This document shows positions 22,123 through 31,457 of a DNA stretch of 35,461 nucleotides, in pieces; within the stretch, counting starts at the first letter, position 1, and each line of letters starts with the position of its first letter. This DNA comes from Chloroflexi bacterium UBA4733 (GTDB taxonomy: Bacteria > Chloroflexota > UBA4733), in NCBI GenBank assembly GCA_002404055.1, contig DHIZ01000066.1, positions 24,048-59,508 on the forward strand, in the 5' to 3' direction. The notes under the pieces are model-generated. The model ran no database searches. It saw only the letters and a program-made list of their open reading frames with translations, and was not told where the DNA came from. Made by a program: the position numbers and the translations under genes.

Positions 22123-23472
22123 ATGGTAGGACCGAGTGGCGGCACAGGAACGGGGACAGTACAGGGGGGTGGTTTGATGGTACACATGCAATTGCAGGCG
22201 CGACCAGAACGGCAGTTGATCCGGCCCCAACGCAGCCTTCGCCATATCGACTTTGTGGTGCGGGTCGAGGAAGCGCCACAGACCGGCGACCGGCGGCAGC
22301 CGCTAACAGTGGCGTTGGTGCTGGACCGCAGCGGCTCGATGCAAGGCGACAAGTTGACGATGGCCCGGCGGGCGGCGCTGGCGGCGCTAGACCGCCTGGA
22401 CGAGCGCGACCAGGCGGCGGTCGTGGTTTTCGACGATCGCATCGACGTGCTGCAACGGGCGGCGCCGGTGACGGCTGCCGTCAAGGAGCAGGTCTGGGCG
22501 GCGCTGACCGGCCTGGCGGCGCGGGGCAGCACGGCGCTGCACGAGGGCTGGGCGATGGGCTGCCGGGCAATTGTCGGCGATGCGCTGCCGGATTCGGCGC
22601 CGCGGCTGGCCCGGCTGCTGCTGCTGACCGACGGCATCGCCAATGTCGGGCTGACCGATCCCGAGCAGATCGCCAGCGAGGCCGCCGGCCTGCTCGCGCA
22701 CGCCGGCATCAGCACCAGCGCGTTCGGCATCGGCGCCGACTATAACGAGAGCCTGCTGGCCCCGATGGCCACGGCCGGCGGTGGCCAGTTTCACCACCTG
22801 CGCACGACGGCGGACATCGGTAACGCCTTTGTGGGCGAGTTGGAAGAGCTCTTCGGGGTTGCCGCCGGTGATGTCGCGTTGGAACTGGTGGTCGATCCCG
22901 GCGTGAGCGCCGAACTGATCAGCGAATACTGGCTGACGATCAGCGATAGCACACACTCTCGCATTACCATCGGCAACCTGCTGGGCGGCGAGGAGCGGCA
23001 CGTGGTGGTGCGCTTTGGCTTCCCCGCCTGGGGGCAACCGCCCACCATGGGCATCCGAGCGCGGCTCTGCTGGACCGTCAACGGTGCAGCAAAGAGCTGC
23101 GACTGGCAGGAGGCGCGCTTCAGCTACGCCGGCGACGCGAGCTGCGATGCCGAGCCGAGAGATGCCGCCGTAATGCACTGGGTCGGCCTGCACCACGCCT
23201 ACCGGGCGCAGCGCCAGGCGGCGGAGCAGAGCAGGGACGGCAATCTGGCGGTCGCTGGAAAGACGCTGGCCAACGTGGCTGAACGCATCCAGAGCTATGC
23301 CGGCAGCGATCGTGAGCTTCAGGAAGTCGTCAGCGAGCTGACCGCCTTCAAGCACGAGGCGCTGCAGTCGCCCCTGGCACCCATGGTTGCCAAGGACCGC
23401 ATCTACAGCAGCCAGCGCCTTTCCAAGTCGCAACGCGACCTGCGCTCCCAGCCGCCGGATCCGCAGCGGTGA
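22123..23472 (+). CDS. von Willebrand factor A domain protein
   Basis: 449 residues from ATG 22123 (AAAGGTGG 7 nt upstream; ATG 22177 is a weaker alternative). A β-rich N-terminal segment leads into a VWA domain with the complete metal-ion site: D68-R-S-G-S near residue 68, the conserved threonine in ARGSTALHEGW and the TDG loop in LLLTDGIANVGLTD. C-terminal to it is a β-sandwich-like region and a helical end (NLAVAGKTLANVAERIQSYA). No signal peptide, so it is likely cytoplasmic. VWA proteins of this form bind partners through the Mg-dependent site. The MerR-type neighbour probably controls it. Confidence 0.85.
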   Translation: MVGPSGGTGTGTVQGGGLMVHMQLQARPERQLIRPQRSLRHIDFVVRVEEAPQTGDRRQPLTVALVLDRSGSMQGDKLTMARRAALAALDRLDERDQAAVVVFDDRIDVLQRAAPVTAAVKEQVWAALTGLAARGSTALHEGWAMGCRAIVGDALPDSAPRLARLLLLTDGIANVGLTDPEQIASEAAGLLAHAGISTSAFGIGADYNESLLAPMATAGGGQFHHLRTTADIGNAFVGELEELFGVAAGDVALELVVDPGVSAELISEYWLTISDSTHSRITIGNLLGGEERHVVVRFGFPAWGQPPTMGIRARLCWTVNGAAKSCDWQEARFSYAGDASCDAEPRDAAVMHWVGLHHAYRAQRQAAEQSRDGNLAVAGKTLANVAERIQSYAGSDRELQEVVSELTAFKHEALQSPLAPMVAKDRIYSSQRLSKSQRDLRSQPPDPQR

Positions 23473-23497
23473 GCGAACGCTCCACGGGTAACGGCTT

Positions 23498-23605
23498 GCC
23501 TGGCGACTGAAGTCGCGGCTACCATGGCGAAGTCCGCCTTCGCGGACTACATCAGCCCGCGCAGGCGGGCTTCGCTGGCATTAGCCGCGACTTTAGTCGC
23601 CAGGC
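23498..23605. repeat. R2 hairpin repeat, copy 2
   Basis: GCCTGGCGACTGAAGTCGCG (left) pairs with CGCGACTTTAGTCGCCAGGC (right); inside are GTCCGC-CTTC-GCGGAC and GCCCGC-GCA-GGCGGGC hairpins. Nearly the same as copy 1 at 18199. It fills the gap between two same-strand genes (VWA and the kinase pseudogene). Confidence 0.8.
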
Positions 23606-23646
23606 GGGCGCGGCAGGAATAGTTCACGGGAAGGGAGGAACGACGC

Positions 23647-24524
23647 TTGGCCAGTGGTGAACTCGACCCTGCCCTGATCTTGCGTTCTCTCGGCATCGCC
23701 GATGCCGTCGCCATCACGCCCGTCAGCGGCGGCTACGATACCGCCATCTGGCGGGTGGAACGCGGCGGCGCCGTCGACGCTTTGCGGGTGTTCCGACCTG
23801 GCCAGGGACCGAGCGTGCAACGGGAGTTGCACGCCATGCGGGCCGCCGCCGCTGGTGGCATCCCGGCGCCGATTGTCCGGGCTACCGGCCTCTGGCACGA
23901 GCGACCGGTCATGCTGCTCTCCTGGTTACCCGGCCGCACGCTGGCGCAGGAGGTGATAGGCACCCCTGGCGGCTCTGGCCGTTGGGGGTGCAGTTCGGGC
24001 GGATGCAGGCGGCGATCCATGCCGTGCCGGCGCCGGTCGGGATGGGCGTGGCCGACTGGACCGGCCTGGCCGGCCCGGATGAGGCAGCACTCCAGGAGCG
24101 CTTGCGCGGCCTGCCGCCGCGACCGGCTTCCCTGCTGCACCTCGACTTTCACCCGTTGAACGTGCTGACCGACGGTCGCCGCATCACGGCGGTGCTGGAT
24201 TGGACCAACGCACTGCCCGGCGATCCGCGCGCCGACGTGGCGCGCACCTTCGCCATCCTCTGTATGGAACCGAGATCGCCACGACGCGGCGCGCTGCTCG
24301 AACACTACGCGCGCCTGCTCCTGGCGCAGGCGTGGCGGCACGGGTACGAGCAGGTGGCCGGCGCAACCGGCGACCTGCCCCTGTTCTACGCCTGGGCCGG
24401 CGCCATGCTCATCCGCGACCTCTGGCCGCGTGCCGGGCGACCGGACCGCGGCTTCCGGCCCGAACACTTCGCGAGCACCCGCCGCTGGGTGGCGAATAAC
24501 AAGCGCCAGGCCGGAATTGCCTGA
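23647..24524 (+). pseudogene. Aminoglycoside phosphotransferase-family kinase, frameshifted
   Basis: APH-fold small-molecule kinase of about 293 residues. The first frame (TTG 23647, GGGAGG upstream) covers the ATP-binding lobe: SGGYDTAIWRV glycine loop and the RPVMLLSWLPG hinge, to about 23955. The second frame resumes HPWRLWPLGVQFGRMQAAIH and holds the catalytic loop HLDFHPLNVL (H-x-D-x4-N) and the DWTN metal site. The two are joined by restoring one base near 23958 (GGC-ACC read as GGC-CAC). All catalytic residues are intact, so this is either a recent -1 mutation or a sequencing error. The substrate cannot be inferred; many family members are not antibiotic kinases. Confidence 0.75.
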
Positions 24525-24572
24525 GGGACCTGCTCTACAACCTGGCTGGCGCGGAGCGTCAAGGGGCAACAT

Positions 24573-24631
24573 GGAGGGGGAGCCGGTTCCAACTGGCTCC
24601 CCCTCCTCGGGTATTCCCTCTTTTCGAGGGA
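24573..24631. terminator. Bidirectional terminator between convergent genes
   Basis: GGAGGGGGAGCC (24573-24584) pairs with GGCTCCCCCTCC (24595-24606), a 12-bp perfect stem in the 120-bp gap between the kinase (+) and the solute-binding protein gene (-). A second small hairpin, TCCCTC/GAGGGA with a TTTTC loop, lies at 24615-24631. Confidence 0.7.
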
Positions 24632-24644
24632 CGGTAGCGGCGGG

Positions 24645-26123
24645 CTACTTGATCGTCTTGATGACGGCGTCGACCTGCGCCTTGGCTGCCTTCAGGCCGT
24701 CACCGACCGACTTCTTGCCGGTCCAGACATCGGCCATAGCCGCGTCGGAAGCCTTGCTGAGTTCGTCGTAGCCGACGAGCAGGTGGTTCCAGCTTTCCAC
24801 ACCATGCTTGAGGGCGCCGCTGGTGACCGTGGTCAGGTCGGCGACGGTCATAGCGGTCGGGCCAGTGAAATCCTGCAGCCACTTGTCGATCAGGGCGGTG
24901 CGGGTCGGCGGCGTGCCGGTCGCCGTGATGTAGGCCAATTGCCCCTCAGGGCTGACCAGGTACTGGATGAACTTCCAGGAGTTGTCCGGGTCGACGCTCT
25001 TGGAGGACATCATCCAGGGGTCGGTATAGGTGGTGACGGTATTGGTCTTGAACGTGGGCACTGCAGCAACACCCCACTTGAAGTTGTGGATCTGCGGCTT
25101 GTAGTTCCAGAACTGCCAGCCACCGTCCTGGTTCATCGCCACCTTCTGAGAGCGGAAGGGATCGAGGTTGCCGGCGCTGAGCGCGCTGCTCAACTGCGGC
25201 GTCGGGCTGACCTTGTCCTTGTAGATCATGTCATAGACCATCTGGACGGCCGCTTCGGTCTCCGGCGAATCGTATGTGGTGCTCGTCACCAGGCCAGTGT
25301 TGGCCGCATCCTTGTCAAACAACTCGTTACCGCCAAGGCGGGCCAGCAACTGCAGGTCGTTGGACATGGTGATGCCGTAGGTGGCGACCGGGGCGCCGTA
25401 GTTGGTCGTGAGCTTCTTGCCGGCGTCCACCCACTGCTGATAGGTCCAGGGCTTATCCCAGTCCACCGGCGGGGCGTCGACGCCGGCCTTGGTCAGCAAG
25501 TCCTTGTCGTAGAACAGGGGCATGCCGAAGGTCGTCAGCAGGGGCAGGCCGAGGTACTTGCCGTTCTGCTTGTAGATGTCGGTGAGGCCTGGGGCGAAGC
25601 CGCTGAGGTCGTACTTGCCGGCGCTGATGAGCGGCGTCAGGTCGGCCACCATGCCCTTGTGGGCGTAGTCGGCGAAGCCGGAGCGGCCCCAGTGTGACCA
25701 GACATCAACCGGGGTACCGGCGGCGAAGAGCGTGAACAGTTTCGGATCAAACTGGTCCCAGGGCGCAACAATCAGGTTGATCTTGACGCCCGGGTTGGCC
25801 TTCTCAAAGTCGGGGACGGCGATGGTCTTTTCCCACTTGTTCTCCACGACTCCGGTACGCGCCAGCCAGTTCACTTCGCCTTTCTTGCCGGTCGGGGCCT
25901 TGCCCTCGACGGTGGCGGTGGATGACGTGGCGACGGCGGCGGCAGCGGTGGTCTTGGCGGCCGTCGTCGCGGCAGCTGCGGTGGTGGTGCCCGAGGTGGC
26001 CACTGTGCCGCCGACCCCGCAGGCCGCGAGCAGGGAGGCGCCGAGCACACCGACACCGGCAACGCCGAGGCCGCGCATAATAGCGCGCCGCGAAACCGGG
26101 CGGTCCTTCTCTGGACTGGACAT
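24645..26123 (-). CDS. Sugar ABC transporter solute-binding lipoprotein
   Basis: 492-residue extracellular solute-binding protein (family 1, carbohydrate type). The N-terminus has twin arginines (SRRAIMRGLG, residues 11-20), a hydrophobic core and a lipobox LLAAC with the acylated cysteine at 35, so a Tat-type lipoprotein is likely. Residues 36-75 are a low-complexity Ala/Thr linker. The mature domain follows with the usual GEVNWLARTG, FEKANPGVKINLI and WKFIQYLVSPEGQLAYI segments. GGAG precedes ATG 26123. It is last in an operon with two permeases (26219-28059). It captures an oligosaccharide or related sugar and hands it to the membrane pair. Confidence 0.92.
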   Translation of the reverse strand: MSSPEKDRPVSRRAIMRGLGVAGVGVLGASLLAACGVGGTVATSGTTTAAAATTAAKTTAAAAVATSSTATVEGKAPTGKKGEVNWLARTGVVENKWEKTIAVPDFEKANPGVKINLIVAPWDQFDPKLFTLFAAGTPVDVWSHWGRSGFADYAHKGMVADLTPLISAGKYDLSGFAPGLTDIYKQNGKYLGLPLLTTFGMPLFYDKDLLTKAGVDAPPVDWDKPWTYQQWVDAGKKLTTNYGAPVATYGITMSNDLQLLARLGGNELFDKDAANTGLVTSTTYDSPETEAAVQMVYDMIYKDKVSPTPQLSSALSAGNLDPFRSQKVAMNQDGGWQFWNYKPQIHNFKWGVAAVPTFKTNTVTTYTDPWMMSSKSVDPDNSWKFIQYLVSPEGQLAYITATGTPPTRTALIDKWLQDFTGPTAMTVADLTTVTSGALKHGVESWNHLLVGYDELSKASDAAMADVWTGKKSVGDGLKAAKAQVDAVIKTIK

Positions 26124-26218
26124 ATGTGATCTCCTTCGATCTTCACTTTCAGCGACTAGCCGCGAGACACGAGCGCTCGCAGCTTCATGCGCACCTATTA
26201 AGTTGAGACTGGGGTCCC

Positions 26219-27130
26219 CTATCCTTTGATACCGGTGACGACGATGCCTTGCACGAAGTAGCGTTGCGCGACGAAGAAGAGGATGATGCAGGGCAGCATG
26301 GCAACGAGACTGGCCGCCATCAAGAGGTTCCAGGCTGTGCCACCGTAAGAGGCCGTGAAGCTGGAGAGCCCCAGAGCGACGGTCCAGACGTTGTTGTTGT
26401 TCAAGTAAATCAAGGGGTCAAAGAAGTCGTTCCACTCGAACAGGAAGTGGAAGATGGCGATGATGCCCAGGGCGGGCAACGACAGTGGCAGCATGATGCG
26501 CCACCAGATCTGGATATAGCCGGCGCCGTCGATGATGGCGGCTTCATCCATATCGCGTGGCACCGTCATGAAGAACTGGCGCAGGAGGAAAATATTAAAG
26601 GCCGCGCCGAAGAAGGTCGGCACGATCAGGGGCAAGAAGGTATTCACCCAGTGCAACTTGGTAAAGATGATGAACTTGGGGATGATTGTCACTTGCGTCG
26701 GCAGGATCAGCGTGCTGAGCACCAGCAGGAATAGGATGCCTTTGCCCGGCGCCCGCAAGCGCGCGAAGCCGAAACCGACCAGGGCCGCCGAGAGTACGGT
26801 TCCAATGAGGGACACAAAGGTGATGATGGCGGTATTGCGGAAGTACAGGGCGAACGGTTCCGCCGTGAGCGCATCGGGGAAGTTGTGCCACTGCGCGACA
26901 GCAGGAATCCAGATAATGGGAATGGCGGCGGTTTCGTCCGTCGTCTTGAGCGAGGTTGAAAGCATCCAGGCGACCGGGAAGAGCACCATCAGGCAGCCGG
27001 TCAGGACGACAAGTGTGGCGATGCCGATGCTGACATTATGTCGAACACTGCGCCGTCGCCACCAGGCAATGGTGTGGATCGGCCGCAATTCGCCGGAAGT
27101 GCTGACGCTCGGTTGAGCGACGGTGCTCAT
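26219..27130 (-). CDS. Carbohydrate ABC permease, MalG-type
   Basis: 303-residue inner-membrane permease with six helices. The cytoplasmic EAA loop that docks the ATPase is clear: DEAAIIDGAGYIQIWWRIML followed by P-L-S-L-P. ATG 27130 overlaps the upstream permease stop by ATGA, and its ribosome site (GAAGGAG) lies in the end of that gene, so they are coupled. Pairs with the MalF-type protein to form the channel of the importer. Confidence 0.93.
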   Translation of the reverse strand: MSTVAQPSVSTSGELRPIHTIAWWRRRSVRHNVSIGIATLVVLTGCLMVLFPVAWMLSTSLKTTDETAAIPIIWIPAVAQWHNFPDALTAEPFALYFRNTAIITFVSLIGTVLSAALVGFGFARLRAPGKGILFLLVLSTLILPTQVTIIPKFIIFTKLHWVNTFLPLIVPTFFGAAFNIFLLRQFFMTVPRDMDEAAIIDGAGYIQIWWRIMLPLSLPALGIIAIFHFLFEWNDFFDPLIYLNNNNVWTVALGLSSFTASYGGTAWNLLMAASLVAMLPCIILFFVAQRYFVQGIVVTGIKG

Positions 27131-28059
27131 TTGACTTCTCCTTCGTAGTACACCCAGCGGTTGGAGGTTCGCATGACGATGATGGTGAGCGCCAGAGCGA
27201 AGAGGAAGAAGAGCCAGGCCATGGCTGAGGCAAGGCCCATGTGCAGGAATTCAAAAGCGTTTTGATAGAGCAGTAGCAGGAAAAACTCCGAGGCGTAGTC
27301 GGGTCCGCCGGAGGTGATGACATAGGCATTGGTGAAGTAGGTGAGGACGCCAATGATCCCCAGGATGAGGTTGAACAGGATCACCGGCGTTAGCATCGGC
27401 AAGGTGATGTTGAAGAGGCGTCGCCAGGATCCAGCGCCATCAATCTCCGCCGCCTCATACAGTTGGCTCGGGATGCCCTGTAAGCCACCAAGGTAGACCA
27501 GCATGCCGCCCCCGACGCCCCAGATGCTGATGATCACGAACATCGGGATCACCCAGGCCTCGTCAAACTGCCACTGGGGGCCGATGATGTGGAACGTCGT
27601 GTAGAGAAAGACGTTCAGTAACCCGAAGGTTGGCTGGAAGATGAGTTGCCAGAGCAGGGCGACCGCCACGCCGGAAATGACCGCAGGCAGGTAATACAGC
27701 GTGCGCCAGAGGGAGAGCGCCGGGAGCTTGAGATTGAGCAGTAGCGCCAGGGCGATGGAGAAGAACAGCCCCAACGGCAGCGCCATGACCGCATAGGTCA
27801 GGGTAACGCGAATGGACTTGCGGAAAATGGGATCACCGAACAGATGCTGGTAGTTGCCAAAACCCACCCATACCGGGGGATTGGCGATGTCGTATTCCGT
27901 GAAGCTCAAGTAGCCGCTGGCCAGAATCGGGATCACGGTGAAGGCCAGGAAGCCGAGAATCCAGGGCAAGATGAACAGATAGAAGGCGATGGCCTCGCGC
28001 CGCGCGAGGGACCCTTTCCGACTTACTTTCGGCAGTACCTTGGGGACCGCGATTGCCAT
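27127..28059 (-). CDS. Carbohydrate ABC permease, MalF/UgpA-type
   Basis: 310-residue permease, first gene of the importer operon; GGAG lies upstream of ATG 28059. Six helices; EAA loop YEAAEIDGAGSWRRLFNITL followed by P-M-L-T-P. No ATPase gene is in the operon, so energising by a shared MsmX/UgpC-like ATPase encoded elsewhere is likely. Its promoter region carries a LacI-type operator and diverges from a LacI regulator gene. Confidence 0.93.
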   Translation of the reverse strand: MAIAVPKVLPKVSRKGSLARREAIAFYLFILPWILGFLAFTVIPILASGYLSFTEYDIANPPVWVGFGNYQHLFGDPIFRKSIRVTLTYAVMALPLGLFFSIALALLLNLKLPALSLWRTLYYLPAVISGVAVALLWQLIFQPTFGLLNVFLYTTFHIIGPQWQFDEAWVIPMFVIISIWGVGGGMLVYLGGLQGIPSQLYEAAEIDGAGSWRRLFNITLPMLTPVILFNLILGIIGVLTYFTNAYVITSGGPDYASEFFLLLLYQNAFEFLHMGLASAMAWLFFLFALALTIIVMRTSNRWVYYEGEVK

Positions 28060-28162
28060 AGCATCTCCATTGAACGCAACGACACGACAGCAAGGTCACG
28101 ACGGATGCCGGAAGGGCAGGCAAACGCCCCCGCTCAATCTCGTTTGGGAACGCTCCCTCAGT

Positions 28163-28189
28163 ACTATAATTGCCTTAAGCGCTTGTCAA
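28163..28189 (-). promoter_or_regulatory. Promoter and LacI-type operator of the sugar ABC operon
   Basis: Minus strand: TTGACA (28184-28189) and TATAGT (28163-28168), spacing 15. Inside lies AAGCGCTT (28177-28184), the symmetric core of LacI/GalR operators, flanked as ACAAGCGCTTAAG. Binding of the divergent LacI-type regulator would block this promoter. The short spacing may make it activator-dependent or the -10 assignment may be off by two bases. Confidence 0.65.
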
Positions 28190-28200
28190 GCCCGTAGGTA

Positions 28201-28599
28201 ATTGGTGTGTTCCACCATCTGCTCCGGCGGTACCGGTAGCGGTACCGGTAGATTCCAGACGTGCTCCGTTGCTCTCGGAGCGATTGTAACGGGTATCGCC
28301 AGGGCTGTCAAGGCCAGCAGGAAAATCGGAGTGTGTCGTGGTGGCTGAACAGCGAACCACGTTCGACTGCAATACCTGAGAGTTCCGAAACTCACGGCCA
28401 AGGTTCCGGTATCGCTTCCGGGAACGCGGTGGCGAGCGGCCAGAGAATTCGTGCGGTATACTCCAGACCGCGTCTGGCAGCGGTTCCCTTGGCTTGGCGA
28501 GCGAGCGACTGGCGTCGTGGACTGACGCCTGTGTCGTGAGGCACGCGCAGGAGCACGTTCGGAGGCGAACAGGGCGCAGGCGACGAATGGGGAAGCAGA
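28201..28599. other. Long divergent intergenic region of the sugar operon
   Basis: About 400 bases with no gene. It holds a near-exact tandem 12-mer, GGTACCGGTAGC, at 28229-28251, a -10-like TATACT at 28457-28462 that could serve the LacI gene (no good -35), an inverted repeat GAGTT-CCGA-AACTC near 28381-28394 and a hairpin GGCGTC/GACGCC at 28511-28529. Possible sites for further regulators. Confidence 0.4.
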
Positions 28600-29652
28600 G
28601 TGGTACCGAGCGCCCTTGTTGACGCGTTGACGCCGCCATCGCGCGCCGTCATCCGTGACATCGCAACGGCAGCCGGCGTTTCGGTTGCCACCGTGTCTCG
28701 CGTCCTCAACGACCGGCCGGACGTGTCCCCCGCCACCAGAGACGCGGTGCTGCGCCAAATTCAGGAGCATGGGTACGTACCCCGTCGCGATGCGCGCGCT
28801 CTGGCCGGCGGGAGAACGGGACTCATCGGGCTCACGCTGCCCTATCTGCTCGGTGACTATTTTGGGCAGCTCGTGTCCGGCGCGATCGATGCGCTGTACG
28901 AGCGCGATGCGCGCGTGGTCGTCTGTCCGACGCATCATGAGCGCCGCCGCGAGGTGTCCCTGCTGGAGCGCCTCATGCACGGCACGACCGACGGTGGTCT
29001 GCTCATCCTGCCTTCGGAGACACCGTCTGAGCTTGCCGCGCTGCAAGGGCAGGGCTATCCCTTCGTCGTCCTCGATCCGCGCGTGCCGCTGGGCGAAAAC
29101 ATTCCCGTGGTCGCATCGGCCAACTGGGCCGGCGCCAGAATGGCGACAGAGCATCTGATTACCCTTGGACACGTGCGGATCGGCGTGATCACCGGCACGC
29201 GCGACTGGTATGCCACCGTCGACCGGGTGGCCGGCTACCAGTCGGCGCTGCTCGCTGCCGGTCTGCCCATCAATCCCCGATTGGTCGTCGGGGGAGACTT
29301 CACCATCGAGGGTGGCTACAACGCCGGCCACCGCCTGCTGGCACGTCCTAACCGACCGACAGCCATCTTCGCCTTCAACGACAACATGGCGGTGGGCCTC
29401 CTGCGAGCGGCCAGGGAGCGTGGCCTGGAGGTGCCGGCTGAGCTGTCGATCGTCGGCTACGACGACGTTGAGCCGGCCCACATCGCGACGCCACAGTTGA
29501 CGACCGTCGCTCAGCCGCTAAAGGAGATGGGGCGAGTGGCCGTCGACCTGCTGTTCCGCCTCCTCGACGGCCAGCCGCTCCACGCCACGCGCCTGGAGTT
29601 GTCATCCCGCCTGGTCGTCCGGGCCTCCAGTGGCCCGCCCGGGGCGTCATAA
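28600..29652 (+). CDS. LacI/GalR-family transcriptional regulator
   Basis: 350 residues. N-terminal HTH and hinge: VIRDIATAAGVSVATVSRVL then NDRPDVSPATRDAVL and GYVPRRDARALAG, which place the HTH after a 15-residue leader; the GTG at 28600 is the furthest supported start, and a later start is possible. The periplasmic-binding-protein-like core follows with TGLIGLTLPYLLGDYFG, HVRIGVITG, IFAFNDNMAVGLL and SIVGYDDVEPA, the usual ligand and subunit contacts. It diverges from the sugar ABC operon and is probably its repressor, released by the imported sugar. Confidence 0.92.
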   Translation: MVPSALVDALTPPSRAVIRDIATAAGVSVATVSRVLNDRPDVSPATRDAVLRQIQEHGYVPRRDARALAGGRTGLIGLTLPYLLGDYFGQLVSGAIDALYERDARVVVCPTHHERRREVSLLERLMHGTTDGGLLILPSETPSELAALQGQGYPFVVLDPRVPLGENIPVVASANWAGARMATEHLITLGHVRIGVITGTRDWYATVDRVAGYQSALLAAGLPINPRLVVGGDFTIEGGYNAGHRLLARPNRPTAIFAFNDNMAVGLLRAARERGLEVPAELSIVGYDDVEPAHIATPQLTTVAQPLKEMGRVAVDLLFRLLDGQPLHATRLELSSRLVVRASSGPPGAS

Positions 29653-29667
29653 ATCCAGATAAGCGAG

Positions 29668-29801
29668 CAGGGCCGCGACTGCGGTCTGCGGCCAAGTTAC
29701 GAGGGGCGACTGCGGTCGCATTCCGCATCGTGCATCGCAGCGCAAGGCGACCGCAGTCGCCCCAGTCGTCGCTTGGCCGCCGATCGCAATCGCGGCCCTG
29801 C
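29668..29801. repeat. Fold-back element, family A, copy 2
   Basis: Left arm from about 29668 (GGCCGCGACTGCGG, TGCGGCCAAG, GGCGACTGCGGTCGC) and right arm to 29801 (GCGACCGCAGTCGCC, CGCTTGGCCGCC, CGCAATCGCGGCCCTGC) pair around a 27-nt loop. It is the inner part of the element at 14069, shorter and diverged. It lies between the convergent LacI and glycosyltransferase genes. No flanking direct repeat was found. Confidence 0.75.
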
Positions 29802-29809
29802 GGTTGTGG

Positions 29810-31426
29810 TCAGTTGCCGAACTCGGCATGCGAGCGCTCTGTGGTAACGCGCACCATTCCAGCTTTGGCCAACCAGAGCAGCGCCAGCATGTCTGTTTCC
29901 GAACGCACCAGTACGCTGACGGTTTGTGGACCGCCGGACAGCAGGTGCATGAGGCGCTGCAGCACGTCGCCGGGCAGCAGCAGTTGCAGCGGCGCCGGCA
30001 GGGGCGGCGGCGGCGCCGCACCGCGGCGGATCTCCACCAGGTCCGTCGGCTGCAGTTGCTGCGTGGCGTAGTGCCCGAAGACCTGCCCGAAGGGGAAGCG
30101 CTGCCGGGGGCGTGCCGCCGGCTCGGCCGCCAGCGCCTCCTGCTTGAGGGTGCGCCAGATCTCTTCGTAGCGCTTGACGATCAGCGGCCAATCGTAGGCA
30201 GCGGCGCGCGCCTGCGCTCGTGTACCCATCTCCCGTCGCCGGTCCGGCTGCTCCAGCAGTTGTTGTAGACGATCAAGCAAGGCGTCCTCGTCCACCACGA
30301 CGCTCTGACCGAGCAGCAGGTGGTCGGCCAGGAAGCCGCCCAGTTCCGCCTGGGCTTCGACAGTGGCAGTGCAGGGACCCCAGATCGTCGGGACCAGCAG
30401 GCCGCTGTCGCCGTCGACCACCAGGTCGCGATAGCCGGCCCAGTCGGAGACGACGACCGGCAGCCCGGCCGCCATCGCTTCCAGTACAGTCAGGCCGAAC
30501 GACTCCTGCACGCTGTCGGCCGGCGACACAAAAATATCGGCCGACCAGAGCGCCAGGCGTCTGGTGACGCTGCTGAGGTTGGGCAGCAGGTGGGTCACCG
30601 CAGCGATGCCCAGCGCCTGGGCGCGCGAGCGCAGGAAGGCGGAATAGCGCTGGCTGTCGTCACCGGCCAGCAGCAGGTGCAGGTCTTCACCCCCCGGCGT
30701 GCGGGCCAGCAGTGCGAAGGCGCGCAGCAGCACGTCGAGGTCCGCCTTGTCCCAGGGTGAGAGTCGACCCAGATAGAGCAGGTAACGGCCGGCTTCCGGC
30801 AGGGCCAGCAGTTGACGGGCGACGGCAGGGGGTACGGCCGGCGCAAAGGCCGCGGCGTCGATGCCGAGCGGTACCGGCTCCAGGCAGTGCCGCCAGGCCC
30901 CTGGTTCCTGCCCGGTTAACGTGCAGAGGTGTTCCAACAAGCGCTGCAGGGCCAACCGGGAGTCGCTGGAGGAGCAGAAGAGCGCGTCATACGGCTGCAG
31001 GCCGCCGACGCAGGCAGCAATGAACTGGGGCAGCAGGTTGGCGTAGCTGATGCTGTGGTGCGTGCAGGTGCAGGGCGTGGTTTCCGGCGCCAGCGGTCGC
31101 ACCAGTCCAGCCAGGCGAGCAAGGTTGGCCGAGCCGGCATCGTGAACCGCCAGGTAACGGCTCTCACTCAAAGTCGCCCGCAACTGGGCCGGCGGTACCA
31201 GGCGCAAGCGTTCCATGGGGATACCCTGGTTCGCCAATGTATCCCGATAGGCGTCGATGGAGCCGGACGGCTCATCGACATAAAACAGGTCGTATTGATC
31301 GGCCGAGCCGTAGCGGAGGATGGCGCGCAGAGCCTCACCCGTGGCGATGCGCGCGCCGTTCACGCGCGTCAGCGGGTCCGTCGCCGGCGGTGGCAACTCG
31401 TTGCCGAGCAGCGCCACGCTCTCCAT
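29810..31426 (-). CDS. GT4-family glycosyltransferase
   Basis: 538 residues from ATG 31426 (GGAGG 8 nt upstream; a GTG at 31444 is less likely). A GT-B fold retaining glycosyltransferase: N-terminal acceptor half with VHDAGSANLARLAGLV and CTHHSISYANLLPQFIA, and a nucleotide-sugar half with YLLYLGRLSPWDKADLDVLL and the GT4 signature E-x7-E in SVQESFGLTVLEAMAAGLPV then VVSDWAGYRDLV. The last 110 residues, with GQVFGHYATQQLQPTDLV and a Pro-rich stretch, are an extension absent from typical GT4 enzymes. No membrane helix. Sugar and acceptor unknown; envelope polysaccharide or glycolipid is likely. Confidence 0.88.
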   Translation of the reverse strand: MESVALLGNELPPPATDPLTRVNGARIATGEALRAILRYGSADQYDLFYVDEPSGSIDAYRDTLANQGIPMERLRLVPPAQLRATLSESRYLAVHDAGSANLARLAGLVRPLAPETTPCTCTHHSISYANLLPQFIAACVGGLQPYDALFCSSSDSRLALQRLLEHLCTLTGQEPGAWRHCLEPVPLGIDAAAFAPAVPPAVARQLLALPEAGRYLLYLGRLSPWDKADLDVLLRAFALLARTPGGEDLHLLLAGDDSQRYSAFLRSRAQALGIAAVTHLLPNLSSVTRRLALWSADIFVSPADSVQESFGLTVLEAMAAGLPVVVSDWAGYRDLVVDGDSGLLVPTIWGPCTATVEAQAELGGFLADHLLLGQSVVVDEDALLDRLQQLLEQPDRRREMGTRAQARAAAYDWPLIVKRYEEIWRTLKQEALAAEPAARPRQRFPFGQVFGHYATQQLQPTDLVEIRRGAAPPPPLPAPLQLLLPGDVLQRLMHLLSGGPQTVSVLVRSETDMLALLWLAKAGMVRVTTERSHAEFGN

Positions 31427-31457
31427 AACTTCGCCCTCCGCCACGCGAAATGCTGTC

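Noticed and set aside
24783..25697. 304-codon plus-strand frame opposite the solute-binding protein gene
   Set aside because: Antisense of a clear lipoprotein gene; the translation is composition-driven and has no recognisable domain.
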